A DNA stretch of 59,938 nt from the NCBI GenBank assembly GCA_020721905.1, contig DYLU01000012.1, positions 1 to 59,938 of the forward strand. The letters are read 5' to 3'. The position numbers and the translations under genes were made by a program. Each line of letters begins with the position of its first letter. Positions within the stretch are counted from its first letter, which is position 1. Source of the stretch: Leptospira biflexa. Its GTDB lineage: Bacteria > Spirochaetota > UBA4802 > UB4802. Shown here one piece after another: positions 28,271 to 37,689 of this stretch. A model generated the notes under the pieces. The model was not told the origin of the DNA, searched no databases, and saw only the letters and a program-made list of their open reading frames with translations.

Positions 28271-28475
28271 GTTTCTTTTGTAAAAGATACATTAATGTAT
28301 GTAATCACCAATTATCAAACTATCAATGCTGAAATGCCTGACACTACCTGATAAACTCTGCAACATTTTGTTTACGTTGCTTACCCAATATTCCTTATTG
28401 CTATTATTGTATCACATTGCATTATAACTGTTATTAAATTAGTTATACTTTAAACTGTTGTCAATAACATTATGC

Positions 28476-28507
28476 AATAAAAAAAGCCACTGTTTTAGAG
28501 TGGCTTT
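28476..28507 (-). terminator. terminator of the EF-G paralogue
   Basis: AAAGCCACT and AGTGGCTTT form a 9-bp stem with a 7-base loop; read on the minus strand it is followed by a run of seven T. It lies 28 bp past the stop codon of the EF-G-like gene. Confidence 0.88.
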
Positions 28508-28534
28508 GTATGTATAAGCTTTTTTATAAATAAG

Positions 28535-30649
28535 CTATTTATTTGCGTCTTCTTCAGCAAATTCTTTCTTGCGCTCTTCAATAACCTTTTCAGCAATTCG
28601 CCCTGAAATTGGCTCATAATGTGAAAACCGCATCTCAAAGGTAGCCTTGCCGCTTGTCATTGCACGAAGGTCAATTGAGTACCGTAGCATCTCGGCAAGA
28701 GGAACCAGCGCTTTAACTACTGATATTGGGGATTTTCCATCCTCATCCGAACTTCCCATACCCAGTACTTTGCCACGGCGGCTGGTGATATCATTCAGAA
28801 TATCACCCATTGAATCCTTTTCAACATACACATCAACTTCCATAATTGGCTCTAACAGTATGGGACCTGCTGATTCAAGACCTTTTTTCAAAGCCTGACG
28901 CGCTGCTATTTTAAATGACATTTCAGAAGAATCAACAGGGTGATATGAACCATAGTAAAGTTCAACCGAAACATCCACAACCGGGAAGCGGGCAAGCACA
29001 CCCTCATCCGTTCCCTCGCGCAATCCCTTTTCAACAGCCGGTATAAAGTTACGTGGGATAACACCGCCAACTATGCTGTCTATAAATTCAAATCCTTTTC
29101 CACGTTCAAGCGGTGCAACTCTGATAAATACTTCGCCATATTGCCCATGGCCGCCTGTCTGCTTTTTATGTTTGTATTGAGCTTCAGCTTTTTTAGTGAT
29201 AGTTTCCCTGTATGCAATCCTGGGTTCAGAAGTAACAAGCTCAATCTTATTCTTTTCTTTTATGGACTTCAATATAATATCCAGCTGCATCTCACCCATT
29301 CCTGACAGAACAGTTTGTTTGGTTTCAGGATTAAATATATAGGTGATAGTTGGATTTTCATCAGTTATTCGCGAGAATATCTGGCCAATTTTATCTTCAT
29401 CACCCTTCTTGGATGCCTGTACCGCATATGAAAATACAGGATTTGGCAACTGTATTACTGGCAACAACACCGAATGCTTTGTATCACATAATGTATCAAG
29501 GGTTGCTGTTCTATCAAGTTTAACAACAACACCTATATCACCAGGAAGTAGTTTTGGAACTTCAACAGGTTTGTTACCAATCATGGTATATAATTTGGTA
29601 ACGCGTTCCTTATAATTCCTGGTTGAATTTAATACTTCTGTTTCCGGCAACAATGTCCCGGAAATAATTTTCAAATAATTAAATCTGCCAGCATACTGGT
29701 CAATATATGTTTTCCATACAACTGCAGCAAATGGTGAATCTGGTTTTGATGTAACAACCACTTTTTCTTCTTTATTATTGGGATTAAATCCTTCAACCTG
29801 TTTATTTAATTCCCATGCAGGAACATAATTTTTAATAACGTTAAGCAAATTCTTTATACCAATAGCTTTCAGTGAAGAACCGCATATAACCGGGAAAACC
29901 TCTGCTCTGGCAACAAGTGCTCTCAGGCCTTTTTTCATTTCATCTTCAGTTAATGGTTCACCCTCTAAATACTTTTCTATCAGTGCATCATCTCCTTCGG
30001 CTGATAACTCCATCAGGCTATTGCGTGCATCTTCTGCAGCTTTTTTCAAATCAGTCGGGATATCGCTAAGTTGAATTTTGCCATCAGGTTTAGGCATCAT
30101 AGCCTTCATTTCAATAAGGTCCACAATGCCACTGTGCTTATCAGCTTCACCAACAGGAATGCAAACAGCTGCAAATTTTGCATTAAAATGGGATTTCAGG
30201 TTATCAATAATAGCAGTAAAATTTGCCCGTTCCTTATCCATTTTGTTTATAAAAATGATTCGCGGAATCTTTTTTGATTCTAAATAACGCCATACTTTTT
30301 CAGTTTCTATCTGTACACCATCAACTGCATCAACCACTACAATAGCTGCTTCAGCCACCTGAATTGCGGCTCTTGCTTCACCAACAAAATCTGACATACC
30401 AGGAGTATCAATAATATTTATTTTAACATCATCTATCTCAACATAACTCAGTGCACTGCGTATTGACATTTTTCTGCTTTTTTCTTCCTCATCATAATCC
30501 GATGTAAGTGACCCGTCATCCGGTTTGCCTATTTTATCAATTTGTCCACCAATAAATAACATTGCATCAAATAATGTAGATTTTCCGGTACTTCCATGCC
30601 CCACAATGGCAACAGTTCTGACATTTTCAGTAGAATATTCTTTTAGCAT
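28535..30649 (-). CDS. fusA: elongation factor G-like translational GTPase (second EF-G type)
   Basis: A 704-residue EF-G relative. The P-loop is GHGSTGKST in place of the AHxDxGKTT of the main EF-G; switch II DTPGMSDF and NKMD guanine motif (FINKMDKERANF) are intact, and domains IV-V are present (GGHGQYGEVF; YHPVDSSEMSFK). This matches the EF-G-like paralogues that are common in spirochaetes and thermotogae, whose function is less settled (translocation, ribosome recycling or stress). The ATG at 30649 is preceded by GGAGG five bases away; the upstream ATGs at 30652 and 30673 fit worse. The symbol is given loosely because it is a paralogue. Confidence 0.92.
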   Translation of the reverse strand: MLKEYSTENVRTVAIVGHGSTGKSTLFDAMLFIGGQIDKIGKPDDGSLTSDYDEEEKSRKMSIRSALSYVEIDDVKINIIDTPGMSDFVGEARAAIQVAEAAIVVVDAVDGVQIETEKVWRYLESKKIPRIIFINKMDKERANFTAIIDNLKSHFNAKFAAVCIPVGEADKHSGIVDLIEMKAMMPKPDGKIQLSDIPTDLKKAAEDARNSLMELSAEGDDALIEKYLEGEPLTEDEMKKGLRALVARAEVFPVICGSSLKAIGIKNLLNVIKNYVPAWELNKQVEGFNPNNKEEKVVVTSKPDSPFAAVVWKTYIDQYAGRFNYLKIISGTLLPETEVLNSTRNYKERVTKLYTMIGNKPVEVPKLLPGDIGVVVKLDRTATLDTLCDTKHSVLLPVIQLPNPVFSYAVQASKKGDEDKIGQIFSRITDENPTITYIFNPETKQTVLSGMGEMQLDIILKSIKEKNKIELVTSEPRIAYRETITKKAEAQYKHKKQTGGHGQYGEVFIRVAPLERGKGFEFIDSIVGGVIPRNFIPAVEKGLREGTDEGVLARFPVVDVSVELYYGSYHPVDSSEMSFKIAARQALKKGLESAGPILLEPIMEVDVYVEKDSMGDILNDITSRRGKVLGMGSSDEDGKSPISVVKALVPLAEMLRYSIDLRAMTSGKATFEMRFSHYEPISGRIAEKVIEERKKEFAEEDANK

Positions 30650-30726
30650 CATAACCTCCAGCGTACTATTCACTAAATTAAAATGAGATATTCTCTTTTA
30701 GGACGACAAGACAAAAGCTTTGCAAA

Positions 30727-30755
30727 AAGATAAAATGGTATATGTTTTTTGTAAA
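30727..30755 (-). promoter_or_regulatory. sigma70-like promoter for the EF-G paralogue
   Basis: On the minus strand TTTACA (30755-30750) and TATCTT (30732-30727) are 17 bases apart, putting the transcription start about 70 bp before the ATG. The rest of the gap up to 30993 is AT-rich and holds an inverted repeat (TACCATA ... TATGGTA, 30820-30845) but nothing else that I can name. Confidence 0.4.
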
Positions 30756-30993
30756 GTATTTTATTTTATAAAATTGAAAGCATTGACAATGTTATCATTT
30801 TATACAGTAACTTGACATTTACCATACTATAGTGTTTGAATATGGTAATAAATATTTTCCTTGATTATTCCGCTAATAGTATATAATTATTACCGTAAAG
30901 CAGCAGTAATAGATACACTATTATTGAATATCTGCACACAGTATTGAAGCCTGATGACATATTCTTAGCAAAATTTAATATTGCAAAATATTC

Positions 30994-32376
30994 ATGAACC
31001 ATATAAGACAAATCAATAACACAATGCAATTATTACATCATTACATTATACTTTTTATAATTGTACTGTGCATTCACATCATTACATTGAATACTTCCGG
31101 TTTTGCACAGAATGTCTATGAAGCATCCACACTGCATAACGCTGCCGCTCGAAGCCAGACTGTACAGCAGATTTTTTACAAGCGCTGGGATATCATATTC
31201 AGTAACTATCTGAACTTTGATGCATATATACAACTGAACTGGGTATATGATTTTTATGTCAATTCATACAATCGCGGCACCGGTACCACCCAGGCTGTTC
31301 CCATGCGGCTGGTCAGGACATTTTCAGATGTAGCAATGTTGTTCCCGGTCTATACACCTGCAAGTGCCAGGCAAACTGATACCAACGAATCACAAACTAT
31401 TGACATGACTGATGAATCCACATTAAGAAAGCCATGGGTGGACAATTCAATATTATTGGGATTTACCCTTTGTGGCTATCACTACGGTTTAACCCGCACT
31501 GTTGATATTAATCGTGGGAGTGCCGGAACAGAATCCGCATCTGATTATGCCTTTGCGCAATTTTTTGACGATATTGTTGCAATCACCGCAGTGTTAGTTC
31601 CCTATATTACACTCCATGCAGGAATTGTCTTTAATCAGCAGATTGAGCCAAATGAAGATGGAACACTGGATTATAATTTTGACCTATCAACAATTACCAA
31701 ACGTTACTTCACATCATTAAGTCTTTATAACATATTAACCTGGCGCTCTACTGCAGCAAAAGACCGCATGGAATCCTATGATGTCAGCCTGAACATAACA
31801 CAACTTTTATCCATTGCAACAACCATACCTGCATACGTTCCGCAAACAACCATTGGCTACAAACGGTATCATAAGTATAACGATGAGCCGTATGACCCGG
31901 TGTGGGTGAACACAGCAGTTGACAAATCAAATATCATGAACGATAGTTTAAAGCAACATGCAACCCTGTATACCTATTACACAACGTTATCAAAAAACTT
32001 TGGCAATTTTTTTGTTGCAGCAAGCATTGAGCTTCATCATATTGACAGAACGCTTATTGATAAACGAACAGAGCAAAAAGTATCACTGCCACTGATGCGA
32101 TTATGGTGGGCCAAAGCTGGATATGATCTTATGGATTTTCCCGGATGGGATTTAGTTGTGTGGTTTGGCGTTAACAAATTTTATGATCCTGCACTGAGTT
32201 ATCACAGCAAGCATAGCGATAATGATACAGGGGGATGGTTTGCCATGATTGATGGCATATCACCATATATAACATTGTCCGTTAAAGCTTCATACAATGA
32301 TTGCAGTGAGCTTGATAAACTGGTAGAAGCAGTTGATAAATACATACTTGAAGGAAGTGCATCGTTCAGGATATAA
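30994..32376 (+). CDS. probable outer-membrane beta-barrel protein
   Basis: A 460-residue exported protein with a signal peptide ending near SGFAQN (about residue 38) and no internal membrane helix. The mature part has many alternating polar/aromatic stretches (for example YIQLNWVYDFYVN, LHAGIVFNQQIE, DLVVWFGVNKFY) and ends in Phe-Arg-Ile, as expected for a barrel, though not the perfect terminal Phe. It is followed after 4 bp by a lipoprotein gene, so both are probably one unit. I do not recognise the family. The second Met (31024) is an alternative start; neither has a good ribosome site. Confidence 0.6.
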   Translation: MNHIRQINNTMQLLHHYIILFIIVLCIHIITLNTSGFAQNVYEASTLHNAAARSQTVQQIFYKRWDIIFSNYLNFDAYIQLNWVYDFYVNSYNRGTGTTQAVPMRLVRTFSDVAMLFPVYTPASARQTDTNESQTIDMTDESTLRKPWVDNSILLGFTLCGYHYGLTRTVDINRGSAGTESASDYAFAQFFDDIVAITAVLVPYITLHAGIVFNQQIEPNEDGTLDYNFDLSTITKRYFTSLSLYNILTWRSTAAKDRMESYDVSLNITQLLSIATTIPAYVPQTTIGYKRYHKYNDEPYDPVWVNTAVDKSNIMNDSLKQHATLYTYYTTLSKNFGNFFVAASIELHHIDRTLIDKRTEQKVSLPLMRLWWAKAGYDLMDFPGWDLVVWFGVNKFYDPALSYHSKHSDNDTGGWFAMIDGISPYITLSVKASYNDCSELDKLVEAVDKYILEGSASFRI

Positions 32377-32380
32377 TACT

Positions 32381-32896
32381 ATGCCAAAGAAAATCATATA
32401 CACGCTGATATTTTTTGCGATAGTTACCGCTATCAGTGCCTGTTCATACATGGCTGACTATGTAGAAGGGGAAATTACCAACCGTGCCAGTTTTTCCATC
32501 AGTGCACGCTATATAGTTGGTACCGGTGTCATCGTTGAGTGGAATGCCAATCCTTCCAATGAATCATTTGCCGGCTATGAAATCTACATGACCCAAGAAC
32601 CCGACAACGAATTTGCAGATTATATAGTGGTTGGTGCTTGTTATAATATAGACAGTTCATCATATTTCCAGCTAGAAGCAGGTCTATCTGATTCATCAGC
32701 ATCAAAATTTACACACAACTCTTTGCCATCTTCCGGTATTTACTTTTACCGCGTTGGCGTCATTGAATGGGATGAACGTGATTATAATAATGATGGCCAG
32801 GATGAAAAGAAACCAGAATCACCTGATGAATGGTTATATGAATCATATACCAAGATAGCTGATATCAGTGGCAGTGCCATGGTGGAAATTCCATAA
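32381..32896 (+). CDS. lipoprotein with fibronectin-III-like domain
   Basis: A 171-residue protein with a lipoprotein signal (IYTLIFFAIVTAISAC, Cys about residue 21) followed by a beta-sandwich region with VEWNANPSNESFAGYEIYMT and GIYFYRVGVIEWDER, the pattern of a fibronectin type III domain. It starts 4 bp after the barrel gene; I use the ATG at 32381, because the longer frame back to 32333 lies inside the barrel gene and would put the signal peptide inside the protein. It may be a partner or periplasmic plug of the barrel. The role is not known. Confidence 0.7.
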   Translation: MPKKIIYTLIFFAIVTAISACSYMADYVEGEITNRASFSISARYIVGTGVIVEWNANPSNESFAGYEIYMTQEPDNEFADYIVVGACYNIDSSSYFQLEAGLSDSSASKFTHNSLPSSGIYFYRVGVIEWDERDYNNDGQDEKKPESPDEWLYESYTKIADISGSAMVEIP

Positions 32897-33121
32897 ATCC
32901 ATACAATAATATTCTTTAATTTCACACAGCATATATAATTGACACTCAGGTAAAGATTAAAAAAAATACATTTTTTAATTAATCCAACTCTACGTCTTTT
33001 GCAATCTCTGCATGATTAATTGATATTTTAATTTATATATTTAAAATAATTACAATTTTATAATTGACAGAAAAACATTTTCATTTCATTAATATTTGTA
33101 TTTATTTGCAGGAGGAAATTC

Positions 33122-34291
33122 ATGCATTATTGTATTATTGGCAATGGTGTTGCAGGCACCGAAGCAGCGCTGTCCATTCGTTCACAGGACAGTTCATCAG
33201 CAATAACTATTATTACCCAATCAGCCTATCACATGTACTATCGCCCACGCCTTATTGAATACCTGGCTGGTGATATTAAACATGAAAATCTGTATATCTA
33301 CAAACCTGCAACCTATGATGAAAAACACATCGAAATTTTGTTTAAAACTGAAGTTATTGATATTGATACAAAGAATAAATATATTACATTGCATCATGGG
33401 GCAAAGATTAACTACGACAAACTTTGCATTGCCACCGGTGCTACCCCTTCCGTGCCATCAATACCCGGCACCACATTACAGAGTGTTTTCAGCGTTCGCA
33501 CTATTGATGATGCAGATGCTATTATTAATCATATAAACAACACACCCTACAAAAAGGTAGCAGTGGTTGGCGGTGGCCTTTTGGGCCTGGAAACCGCATA
33601 CAGTTTATCCAGACGCGGGTGCAGCGTTACAGTTATTGAGTTTTTTGACAGGCTGCTGCCACGACAACTGGATAACGATGGAGCAACAATTGTCAAAAAG
33701 CTACTTGAACAAAAGGGATTACAGTTTGTACTGGGTGACTCGGTTACGGAAATACTGGGCGATAGTTCCGTACAAAAAATCATCTGCAAATCAGGAAAGC
33801 AAATTGAAGCAAGCACTGTGATATTCTCAATGGGAATTAAACCCGAGATTACTCTGGCAAAAAATGCAGGGCTTATGGTAAACCGTGGAATTGTTATTAA
33901 TAATTTTATGCAGACATCCGAACCCGATATTTTTGCAGCCGGAGACCCAACTGAATACAATGGAATATGTTACGGGATATGGCCAGCAGCACGGGAACAG
34001 GGTAAATTGGCAGGATTAAATTTGGCCGGGGTCAAACAGGAATACAAAGGTACATTGCTTTCAGTCCTGTTAAAAATAACGGGCATTGACCTTTACTCAG
34101 CGGGTGATTTTAATAAAGAAGGCACCAAATCCATAGTTCATAAAGCCGACAGCACATATGTAAAATTTTTATATAATGATGCCGAACCTGTTGCAGCAAT
34201 TGTCATTGGTGATATGAATATCATAAAACTTGCCCGTAACGTTATGGAGAAAAAAGCTGAAATTAAAGAACTTGTTACAATGTTTTCTTAA
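33122..34291 (+). CDS. FAD-dependent NAD(P)H oxidoreductase
   Basis: A 389-residue pyridine-nucleotide disulfide-fold oxidoreductase, of the NADH:rubredoxin / nitrite reductase large-subunit type. The FAD Rossmann motif is GNGVAGTEAA (residues 7-16), the NAD(P) motif GGGLLGLETAYSL near residue 150, and the second FAD motif FAAGDPTEYNG near 275. No CxxxxC redox disulfide is present, so it is not a glutathione- or thioredoxin-reductase. It has GGAGG before its ATG. Partners such as rubredoxin are not in the window; it is convergent with the aminotransferase. Confidence 0.88.
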   Translation: MHYCIIGNGVAGTEAALSIRSQDSSSAITIITQSAYHMYYRPRLIEYLAGDIKHENLYIYKPATYDEKHIEILFKTEVIDIDTKNKYITLHHGAKINYDKLCIATGATPSVPSIPGTTLQSVFSVRTIDDADAIINHINNTPYKKVAVVGGGLLGLETAYSLSRRGCSVTVIEFFDRLLPRQLDNDGATIVKKLLEQKGLQFVLGDSVTEILGDSSVQKIICKSGKQIEASTVIFSMGIKPEITLAKNAGLMVNRGIVINNFMQTSEPDIFAAGDPTEYNGICYGIWPAAREQGKLAGLNLAGVKQEYKGTLLSVLLKITGIDLYSAGDFNKEGTKSIVHKADSTYVKFLYNDAEPVAAIVIGDMNIIKLARNVMEKKAEIKELVTMFS

Positions 34292-34318
34292 AATTATTTT
34301 TTATTTATAGCCTGAACA

Positions 34319-35482
34319 CTACTGGTTCTTCTCTTGCAGATACTTTTCTATTCTATTTAAACCTTCTTTAATATTTTCCAGTGATGTTGCGTATGAAAAC
34401 CGTAAAAAACCTTCCCCTGCACTGCCAAAATCAATACCAGGAGTTACGCCAACTTTAACTTTTTCTATGATAGAAAACGCCTCTTTATATGAGTCACTGC
34501 AGAAGGCACGTGCATCAGCAAACACATAGAATGCCCCTGTTGGCTCCACATGAATAGTAAATCCCATTGATTGTAATCGCCGAACCATATATTCTCGTCT
34601 GGTATTGTATGTTTGACGCATATTTTCAACATCCTGCCTTGCATATTTCAATGCAGCAATGCCAGCCCATTGAATAAAGTTATTTGCCGAAATCATAAAA
34701 TTTTGGTGAATGCGCTGCATTATTGTTGTAAATTCTTTTGGGAAAATGCAATACCCTAACCGCCATCCTGTCATTGCGTATAGTTTTGAAAAACCATTGA
34801 TAACAAACGCTTTATTGGTAAACTCAAGTATAGAATGTGCTCTGTCATTATATACAAGACCATGATAAATTTCATCAGAAATAACAAACTGTTTATCAAA
34901 TTGGGCTATTGTCTGCAGTGCATCTTTGCTCATAACAATTCCTGTTGGATTACAGGGCGAATTTACCATTATAGCTTTAGTCCTTTTGGTTATTTGTTTC
35001 TTTATATCGTCAGGTCGATACTGAAAACCCTCCTCCGGATAGGTTACTATTTCATTGATCAGCCCTCCTGCTGCAATGATAAAATTTTGATAACAGGGAT
35101 AGCGGGGATTTGACACAATAACATCTTCACCGGGATTAATAATTGCAAGCATGGCAAAAAGAAGTGCCGGGGAAGTCCCGGTTGTAACCAGTACCTGGTC
35201 AGGTGACAGTGACACCTTGTATTCATTGTAATAATATTCACAAATAGCTTCGCGAAGCTCAAGTAAACCTAATGCATGAGTGTATTTGGTCTTTTGTTGT
35301 TTTAATGCTTCAATTGCTGCTTCTTCAATTACGTTTGGTGTAGTAAAATCCGGTTCACCAACCTCTAAGTGAATAACATGTTCACCCTTTCGTTCCAGCT
35401 CTTCAGCCTTTGCCATGACATCCATAACAATGAATGATGTAAATTCACCTGCACGCTGTGACATCATTGTGCGATAGCTCAT
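34319..35482 (-). CDS. class I/II aminotransferase
   Basis: A 387-residue PLP enzyme of the AspC/PatA type. Visible are NSPCNPTGIVMS (PLP Asn/Pro block), SDEIYHGLVY (Asp that binds the pyridine nitrogen), and GFSKLYAMTGWRLGY with the Schiff-base lysine. The C-terminal RFSYATS has the substrate-carboxylate Arg. The specific amino acid cannot be told (aspartate, tyrosine and alanine/valine types look alike). A GCGATAG copy overlaps the first codons. It is divergent from the flavodoxin-ispD operon. Confidence 0.9.
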   Translation of the reverse strand: MSYRTMMSQRAGEFTSFIVMDVMAKAEELERKGEHVIHLEVGEPDFTTPNVIEEAAIEALKQQKTKYTHALGLLELREAICEYYYNEYKVSLSPDQVLVTTGTSPALLFAMLAIINPGEDVIVSNPRYPCYQNFIIAAGGLINEIVTYPEEGFQYRPDDIKKQITKRTKAIMVNSPCNPTGIVMSKDALQTIAQFDKQFVISDEIYHGLVYNDRAHSILEFTNKAFVINGFSKLYAMTGWRLGYCIFPKEFTTIMQRIHQNFMISANNFIQWAGIAALKYARQDVENMRQTYNTRREYMVRRLQSMGFTIHVEPTGAFYVFADARAFCSDSYKEAFSIIEKVKVGVTPGIDFGSAGEGFLRFSYATSLENIKEGLNRIEKYLQEKNQ

Positions 35483-35630
35483 ATCACTATACTCTCACTG
35501 TTATAAAAATTTTATACATAGTATATACATATATTATAATGATACTGCGTCTTATCAATCAATTTGTCAATGACATCCATATGTTACAAGTAAACCAATA
35601 CATTCCCGGCATGACAAGCCAATTTACGGT

Positions 35631-35660
35631 AACTATCGCAAAAAAATAATAGCGATAGTT
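35631..35660. repeat. inverted pair of the dispersed GCGATAGTT word
   Basis: AACTATCGC (35631-35639) and GCGATAGTT (35652-35660) are perfect inverted copies separated by 12 bases, in the gap between the divergent aminotransferase and flavodoxin genes. The right arm overlaps the -35 box of the likely ispD-operon promoter, so a protein bound here could repress it. The left arm extends to an 11-mer GTAACTATCGC. Confidence 0.85.
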
Positions 35661-35687
35661 GACAAAATTATCCTTTCACTTTATTTT
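35659..35687 (+). promoter_or_regulatory. sigma70-like promoter of the flavodoxin-ispD operon
   Basis: TTGACA (35659-35664) and TATTTT (35682-35687) with a 17-base spacer, 57 bp before the flavodoxin start. Its -35 box is overlapped by the right arm of the inverted GCGATAGTT pair. Confidence 0.5.
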
Positions 35688-35743
35688 AAACATTATTCAA
35701 TTAACAGTAACTATCCTGCATTCTTTGGTAAGGGGTGAAGCCT

Positions 35744-36235
35744 ATGGTCCAGATTTTAATTTTGTACTACTCCCGTTCAGGCAATACTAAAGAACTTGCA
35801 CAGGCAATAGCCCACGGGGTTAAACATGTTGAGGGTGCTCAATATATTTTACGTTCAACCGAAGAAGTGACCAAAGATGATTTTTTGAATTCACATGGAA
35901 TTATTGCAGGTTCCCCTGTTTATTTTGGAACAATGGCAGCTGAATTAAAACACCTTTTTGATGACTATGTAATAATAAGAAGGAAGATGGAAAACAAAGT
36001 AGGAGCTGCATTTGCCACTTCAAGTGATCCCTCAGGTGGTAAGGGAACAACACTCCTTTCAATATTACAGGCTATGCTCATCTACGGGATGGTTATTGTT
36101 GGCGATCCAATGGATGCAACAGGCCATTATGGTATATCCTGCACTGGTGCACCCGATGAAAAGACAAAAAAGAATGCGGCACTGCTGGAAAAGCGTGTTG
36201 CCGAATTAGCAAAAAAACTCTGGGAAAAACAGTGA
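35744..36235 (+). CDS. flavodoxin-fold NAD(P)H:quinone oxidoreductase-like protein
   Basis: A 163-residue protein with the flavodoxin FMN phosphate loop (YYSRSGNTKELA) at the N-terminus, a GSPVYFGTMAAELKHLFDD block and a FATSSDPSGGKGTTLLSILQ block, as in WrbA and related quinone reductases; it is shorter than E. coli WrbA (198). It probably reduces quinones by two electrons, protecting against radicals. I start at the ATG at 35744, which has a good AAGGGGTG six bases upstream, and not at the GTG three codons before. Its stop overlaps the GTG of ispD by 4 bp. Confidence 0.82.
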   Translation: MVQILILYYSRSGNTKELAQAIAHGVKHVEGAQYILRSTEEVTKDDFLNSHGIIAGSPVYFGTMAAELKHLFDDYVIIRRKMENKVGAAFATSSDPSGGKGTTLLSILQAMLIYGMVIVGDPMDATGHYGISCTGAPDEKTKKNAALLEKRVAELAKKLWEKQ

Positions 36236-36933
36236 AACGCTGTGCCATCATAGTAGCAGGTGGTATGGGACAGCGTATGGGAAGTGCTGTCCCAAAACAA
36301 TTTTTAAAGCTTGGCACAAAACCAATTATTGCATGGTCAATTGAAACATTTGTTACTTCGCAGTTAATTGATAGAATAATAATAACCATCCACCCTGATT
36401 ATAAGAAGCAACTGGAAGAAGTAATAAACACATATTCCCCGGATACTGACATAATCATCACACATGGCGGGAAAACACGCCAGGAATCCTGTTTCAATGG
36501 ATTACATGCGTATAATTTTGCCAGTGATGATATAGTACTGATTCATGATGCAGCACGCCCCTTTGTAACTGTGGATATGATTAACAGATGCATTGAAGCA
36601 GCTAAACTGCATGGTGCATGTGGTATATATGTGCCTGTAAAAGAAACGATTGCACAGGTTAATCATTCTCAAGTAACACACGTTTTACCGCGAGAGACTC
36701 TCTATGCTGCACAAACACCGCAATGCTTCCGTTATTCAATAATTATAGACGCACACATAAAAGCACGTGAACGCAACATTACTAACGCTACTGATGATGT
36801 TTCGTTAGCTTTGCTTGCCGGGTATACCATTAAAGCCGTAACCGGAGACTTTTATACAAACATAAAGATTACTACAAACGAAGATATGGAGTTAGCAAAA
36901 TCATTAATAAATAAAGAGGACATCTGTCGTTAA
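36232..36933 (+). CDS. ispD: 2-C-methyl-D-erythritol 4-phosphate cytidylyltransferase
   Basis: IspD transfers CMP to MEP in the non-mevalonate path to isopentenyl diphosphate. The N-terminal nucleotide motif AGGMGQRMGSAVPKQFL, the HDAARPFV block and the C-terminal KITTNEDMELA are all typical; 233 residues is standard. It begins with GTG overlapping the flavodoxin stop. With the polyprenyl synthase gene at 2.3 kb this shows isoprenoids made by the MEP path. ispF is not adjacent. Confidence 0.95.
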   Translation: MKRCAIIVAGGMGQRMGSAVPKQFLKLGTKPIIAWSIETFVTSQLIDRIIITIHPDYKKQLEEVINTYSPDTDIIITHGGKTRQESCFNGLHAYNFASDDIVLIHDAARPFVTVDMINRCIEAAKLHGACGIYVPVKETIAQVNHSQVTHVLPRETLYAAQTPQCFRYSIIIDAHIKARERNITNATDDVSLALLAGYTIKAVTGDFYTNIKITTNEDMELAKSLINKEDICR

Positions 36934-36984
36934 GTTTGTGTAAATCTAAATTTTTACCCGATTCAAGCAAGAATTGCTATAATT

Positions 36985-37689
36985 TTAATCTATCTTTATC
37001 TTTTTGATATGGCCCAACTGCTTTATTTCATCAAAAAGCAAGCGTATACTGAAATCTTCATCCATCCGACAATGCACTACCAGATCACTTGTTTTGTTCT
37101 CTACATCTTCGGTAATGGATACCTGCCGTATGTCTATATTACCAGTATGCATCTTTACAGCTGTTAAAATCTGTTTTGCTGCAATAGCATCGGAATAATA
37201 GGTTATCTGCAATATCCTGATTTTCTTCTGTTCAACAAGCCACAGTTCAACTTTTTCAAATACCTGTAATGTTATCACCAATAGCACCGTAGCTATGGCC
37301 CCTAAAAAATAAAATCCTGCGCCAAATACCATGCCAATAGCCGATGTTGTCCATATTGTTGCCGCGGTAGTCAGTCCTCTGATGCTGAATCCATATTTAA
37401 AAATTGCACCTGCGCCAAGAAATCCAATGCCGCTGATTACCTGTGCAGAAAGCCGCGCAGGATCGCCTGAATCCGGTGAATACACATAGGGAATAAAATA
37501 TGACAATATCATAATGATGCATGCACCTAAAGATAAAACCATGTGCGTGCGCAAACCAGCAGGTTGATAGTGGCGTTCGCGTTCAAAACCAATACAGAAT
37601 CCTGCAATAATTGCACACAGTATACGTACAAGGACAGTAACAGGATGCAGCACATCAAGACCGGTAATGGTATCAATGATTGAATTCAT
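36985..37689 (-). CDS. mgtC: MgtC/SapB-family membrane protein
   Basis: A 234-residue protein with four or five N-terminal membrane spans, including the family blocks GFCIGFERERHYQPAGLRTH and SGIGFLGAGAIFKYGFSIRGLTTAATIWTTSAIG (given in part), and a C-terminal soluble domain of about 80 residues as in the Salmonella protein. MgtC proteins affect Mg2+ homeostasis and F-type ATP synthase in some pathogens; in environmental bacteria the role is unclear. The start overlaps the end of argH by 17 bp. Confidence 0.9.
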   Translation of the reverse strand: MNSIIDTITGLDVLHPVTVLVRILCAIIAGFCIGFERERHYQPAGLRTHMVLSLGACIIMILSYFIPYVYSPDSGDPARLSAQVISGIGFLGAGAIFKYGFSIRGLTTAATIWTTSAIGMVFGAGFYFLGAIATVLLVITLQVFEKVELWLVEQKKIRILQITYYSDAIAAKQILTAVKMHTGNIDIRQVSITEDVENKTSDLVVHCRMDEDFSIRLLFDEIKQLGHIKKIKID

